From Thermoplasmata archaeon (GTDB lineage: Archaea > Thermoplasmatota > Thermoplasmata > Halarchaeoplasmatales > Halarchaeoplasmataceae): a stretch of 9,205 nt of DNA. The stretch lies in the NCBI GenBank assembly GCA_019594025.1, contig JAFDUB010000067.1, forward strand, positions 1 through 9,205. The letters are read 5' to 3'. The first letter of the stretch is position 1. Every line of letters begins with the position of its first letter. This document shows positions 6,680 through 9,205 of this stretch, piece after piece. The notes below the pieces were generated by a model. The model had not been told where the DNA came from and ran no database searches. It saw only the letters and a program-made list of their open reading frames with translations. The translations under genes and the position numbers were made by a program.

Positions 6680-6896
6680 AGTTTGCTAAACACCATAGTA
6701 TCCCGCCGTGTAGAAAAGACAGGGAGGGATATTATAGTGGATAGCGGAGATAGAACAAAACGAGCTTCGTCGGTGGGGAAGCAGATCTATAAAATAGGCT
6801 AAAGCCGTTTTCCAAGGGTTGAATTCCATACCTTGACCAAATGGCGTACTTCTTCAGTAGTCAGGGTTAGTTCGGTTTCCGATGAAGGGAAAAGTG

Positions 6897-6905
6897 TTAA
6901 TATAT
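6897..6905 (+). promoter_or_regulatory. TATA box for the zinc-ribbon CPBP protease gene
   Basis: ttaatatat, preceded by the purine-rich gggaaaagtg, is centred about 24 bases upstream of the ATG at 6925, so transcription should start at or next to the start codon. No ribosome binding site is present before the ATG, consistent with a leaderless mRNA. Confidence 0.55.
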
Positions 6906-6924
6906 CGATTCACAATCCGATTTT

Positions 6925-8163
6925 ATGAGATGTCCACGCTGTGGCAGTATGGTGGATGGAAACGATTGTCCCTACTGCGGATACGGTTTGATCAACAAAA
7001 ACAAACAGGAGGATAAAGAGGACGATTTTGGGGATAAAATAAAGAATATATTGATGGGATTCATGCTCGCCAGTTTCGTAATTTATTTGGTATCAACTGT
7101 TGCGTTAATGCTCCTTTCAACACCTCAGGCATATGATTATACCACCGTAGGCAGGGAGTTGCTTTATCTAGTACTTTTGATCCCTGTAGGTATCACGTGG
7201 TTAAGCGGTATCAGCTTAACTGTATATTATTCACTATTGGTTATTGCAATATTGATTTCGGTAGGCTTTCTCTTTTACCGCTCTGTAGATTTTATAACCG
7301 ACGTAGGTCTAAGAAGAGTTAAAAAAAGTGAGGTGCCGTCCAAAATCATGGACCAACCTATTACTCGTTTGGCACTACTTTTCAGCGTGATGGTATTTTT
7401 GTCTTTTTTATACTTTATCTTACTTGAATTGACCGGTATTTCCCCCGCAGTACCTCCTATAGATGACGAACCCTTTGGGAGGGTTGTTTTTTGGATGACT
7501 CAAGCCGCGGTGTGGGAGGAAATAGTGATGAGATTTGCTTATTTCGGGATCCCCATGGCGATATACGCGTATTCAAAAAACAAACCGAAGTCGTGGAAGT
7601 ACCTTTTTGGTGGTTTCGGTCTAGAAGACGGCCCGATCATCCCTTTGTTACTTTTTTCCAGCATGATTTTTGCCCTTGCTCACGTAGGTGGGTGGGATCT
7701 ATACAAGTTACCACAGGTGTTTTTGGGTGGAGTTATATTCGGTTATCTATTTGCCAAGGACGGTTTGTATTCCTGCATAGTATTCCATTTTGCATGGAAC
7801 TACACTTACCTCTACAATCGATTGTCATACGACGTGTCGCTCGTTATCAGCATTTTAACCCTAATTTGGATGGCGGTAGGGGTTTATTTTACATACTATT
7901 ATACGAAAGAGGCTTTAACTTGGTTTAAAAAGAAGAAACAGGATAAGAAAGAGGAAGAAATACAGAGGGAAGAAGTTTCCCTCACTTTAGGAAAGACCGC
8001 TGGCTTTGTTTGCTCGAACTGTAGAAGTTATAAAGCCGTCTATACCGCGGAAGGTAAGTTAAAATGTAAAACCTGTGGACAAGAAACCGCGCTCTCATCA
8101 AATGATTCTTTAAGGGAGATAAAGACTGTCGAGGTTAAACGACAGTGGCCTCCCATGGAGTGA
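6925..8163 (+). CDS. CPBP (Rce1-like) intramembrane protease flanked by two zinc ribbons
   Basis: 412 residues in three parts. An N-terminal zinc ribbon has C3, C6, C15 and C18 (CPRC...CPYC). The middle (about 40-345) has roughly eight membrane helices and the complete CPBP/Abi core: EEIVMR (E198, E199, R203), FALAH (F249, H253) and HFAWN (H288, N292). These are the residues that make the glutamate-type active site in Rce1, so it should be catalytic. After a charged lysine/glutamate-rich stretch (about 347-358), a C-terminal zinc ribbon has C363, C366, C381 and C384. Family members cleave prenylated proteins in eukaryotes and act in bacteriocin immunity or peptide processing in prokaryotes; archaeal roles are largely unknown. 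Both ribbons probably face the cytoplasm and could recruit a protein or nucleic-acid partner. The gene has its own promoter and is probably leaderless. It converges on another zinc-ribbon gene only 14 bases away. Confidence 0.85.
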   Translation: MRCPRCGSMVDGNDCPYCGYGLINKNKQEDKEDDFGDKIKNILMGFMLASFVIYLVSTVALMLLSTPQAYDYTTVGRELLYLVLLIPVGITWLSGISLTVYYSLLVIAILISVGFLFYRSVDFITDVGLRRVKKSEVPSKIMDQPITRLALLFSVMVFLSFLYFILLELTGISPAVPPIDDEPFGRVVFWMTQAAVWEEIVMRFAYFGIPMAIYAYSKNKPKSWKYLFGGFGLEDGPIIPLLLFSSMIFALAHVGGWDLYKLPQVFLGGVIFGYLFAKDGLYSCIVFHFAWNYTYLYNRLSYDVSLVISILTLIWMAVGVYFTYYYTKEALTWFKKKKQDKKEEEIQREEVSLTLGKTAGFVCSNCRSYKAVYTAEGKLKCKTCGQETALSSNDSLREIKTVEVKRQWPPME

Positions 8164-8177
8164 TAAGATAGGGTGGA

Positions 8178-9014
8178 CTACTTCTTTACCTTCAATATCA
8201 TGCTGTCCGACGATATTTCTTCGGTTCTAGGTCCGCTTTTTTGAATAGGTGGAGTTTGATACTGCAGCCGCACCTCGAAATTATGTTCACCATCGAAAAG
8301 CGGCCTCAATTTGATAACTCCCGTGCGCTCTTCATCTACATCGAGGGAAGGCAGAACCACGTGTGTTTCGCTAGAGGATAACGTAGGCGGTGTGAAGGCT
8401 TTAAATTTCAAGTTCTTTGCAGAGGCAGTCCCCTCGTTTAGCATGTGAACGAATAAAAAGACTTCATCCCCTAATTTCACTTCGGATCCCGCCATTTCTG
8501 TGTTTAGATTAATAACGGGAACGCCGTCTATCTGAAATTTTACTGGAGCCACCTTAATCGAGGTTTCATCCCCATTCTTTTTTTTATAAAATACCTCAAA
8601 AGGCGGTATCCCGTATTGACCTGGACGGGGTGGTACAAGGTGATACTCCCTTTCGATGGTACTGCCGGGTTCGATCATGATGTCTTCACCCTTTATCTCT
8701 TCTTTCCCCAGTGGTTCCGGTAGTTTGAAGCTGTAGTTACATTCAGTCCGTTCGTTACCAGTATTCCTCACAGCCACCTTAAGGATCATTTCTCTACCCG
8801 CAAGCAAATCACCTGAGAGAAGGATACGGGCTTGAAGTAGGGGTTCGTCTGCCACGAAGGCACCGCATCGAGAACAAGTATCTCGCTCGGGATCTATCGG
8901 TGCTCTACACCCTTTACACCGCTCGATATACTTATGGCAATTATGGCACTGGACTTCGTTATCCCATACATTGGTGCCGCAGTTGGGGCACGGTGACGGA
9001 TATTGTTGGTTCAT
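8178..9014 (-). CDS. Double zinc-ribbon protein with CARDB-like beta domains
   Basis: 278 residues, no membrane helix and no signal peptide, so probably cytoplasmic. The N-terminus has two consecutive zinc ribbons: C9/C12/C23/C26 and C33/C36/C47/C50. The rest looks like two Ig-like beta-sandwich repeats of the CARDB/DUF11 kind (about 60-155 and 160-275). Each has the pattern of a GD...VRNTGN or GD...MLNEGTA turn followed by an extended strand region, and each closes on a strand resembling FEVFYKKKN or FEVRLQYQT. I do not recognise a specific function; such modules usually mediate protein-protein contact. The ATG at 9014 is chosen because agggtg (9021-9026, minus strand) lies six bases upstream; a GTG at 9023 would lie in this ribosome binding site. 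A promoter is not clear. Part of the gene (8652-8746) recurs inverted at the right edge of the window. Confidence 0.7.
   Translation of the reverse strand: MNQQYPSPCPNCGTNVWDNEVQCHNCHKYIERCKGCRAPIDPERDTCSRCGAFVADEPLLQARILLSGDLLAGREMILKVAVRNTGNERTECNYSFKLPEPLGKEEIKGEDIMIEPGSTIEREYHLVPPRPGQYGIPPFEVFYKKKNGDETSIKVAPVKFQIDGVPVINLNTEMAGSEVKLGDEVFLFVHMLNEGTASAKNLKFKAFTPPTLSSSETHVVLPSLDVDEERTGVIKLRPLFDGEHNFEVRLQYQTPPIQKSGPRTEEISSDSMILKVKK
8652..8746 (-). repeat. Inverted repeat, left copy (inside the zinc-ribbon/CARDB gene)
   Basis: These 95 bases, which code for about residues 90-121 of the zinc-ribbon/CARDB protein, are the exact reverse complement of 9111-9205. I checked the match base by base through the whole length. 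The copy here is in an intact reading frame and is therefore the original. Confidence 0.95.
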
Positions 9015-9110
9015 CTTTAACACCCTTTGTTATTCGATAAGGTATGAAATAGGTTGTACTTGGAGTTATCTATAGGAGCCTTCGGTATGGTGTCTGTGTG
9101 GGTTAACGGG

Positions 9111-9205
9111 CTGAATGTAACTACAGCTTCAAACTACCGGAACCACTGGGGAAAGAAGAGATAAAGGGTGAAGACATCATGATCGAACCCGGCAGTACCA
9201 TCGAA
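9111..9205 (+). repeat. Inverted repeat, right copy at the window edge; likely fold-back artefact
   Basis: An exact reverse complement of 8652-8746, placed after the upstream flank of the same gene and cut by the window edge. The plus strand here codes for the ECNYSFKLPEPLG... segment of the zinc-ribbon/CARDB protein without its start or zinc ribbons, so it is only a gene fragment. Left of 9111 the match ends, apart from a short cgg resemblance. A perfect, undiverged inverted piece of a neighbouring gene at a sequence end is typical of chimeras formed during multiple displacement amplification. A recent real inverted duplication would look the same. Confidence 0.9.

Noticed and set aside
6646..6696. 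Upstream extension of the molybdate transporter to 6696.
   Set aside because: It would run through the TATA box at 6671-6679, and the family starts close to the 6645 ATG.
6736..6801. Small plus-strand ORF starting GTG (about 21 codons) preceded by gggaggg.
   Set aside because: Very short, resembles nothing recognisable, and lies between two divergent promoters; chance is the simplest explanation.
6797..6811. GGC-TAAA-GCC hairpin followed by four T, terminator-like.
   Set aside because: The stem is three pairs and the T-run short, and no gene ends just upstream on the plus strand.
6690..6828. Minus-strand ORF of about 46 codons starting near 6828.
   Set aside because: No ribosome binding site or promoter at the right distance, and a Cys/His/Pro-rich composition typical of non-coding sequence.

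Overview
The window looks like archaeal, most probably euryarchaeal, DNA. It carries an archaeal ribosomal protein L15e, an archaeal-type TrmI tRNA methyltransferase and the beginning of a CDC48/VAT AAA ATPase. Archaeal TATA boxes precede most genes, and several genes appear to be transcribed with very short leaders or none. The gene set fits an uncultivated euryarchaeal lineage (for example an MSBL1- or Hadarchaeota-like organism), but the sequence alone cannot settle the lineage. No rRNA, tRNA, CRISPR array, insertion sequence or phage gene was seen.

Layout, left to right. On the minus strand at the left edge is the first 56 codons of a CDC48/VAT ATPase, running off the window. Upstream of it, also minus, is a 12-helix MFS transporter of the anion:cation symporter type. 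A short divergent region with a palindromic TATATATA separates it from a plus-strand pair: ribosomal protein L15e, which carries an unusual acidic N-terminal extension, and a small membrane protein resembling a divergent A24 prepilin/preflagellin peptidase. After a gene-free gap with two T-runs come TrmI (plus) and a FadD-like acyl-CoA synthetase (plus). The synthetase meets a MOT1-type molybdate transporter (minus) stop codon to stop codon. Next is a plus-strand membrane protein with a zinc ribbon at each end and a complete CPBP (Rce1-like) protease core. It converges on a minus-strand cytoplasmic protein with two zinc ribbons and CARDB-like beta domains.

The last 95 bases are an exact inverted copy of an internal piece of that last gene. 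This is most simply read as a fold-back chimera at a contig end, as arises in multiple displacement amplification, although a real inverted duplication is not excluded.

The genes do not form one pathway. Translation and RNA modification (L15e, TrmI), protein quality control (CDC48), uptake (MFS, MOT1), fatty-acid activation (acyl-CoA synthetase) and two uncharacterised membrane peptidase-like proteins sit side by side, mostly as single-gene units with their own promoters. The least described content is the zinc-ribbon/CPBP/zinc-ribbon protein with its converging zinc-ribbon/CARDB neighbour, the A24-like protein joined to L15e, and the TrmI that lacks a usual PKD signature.
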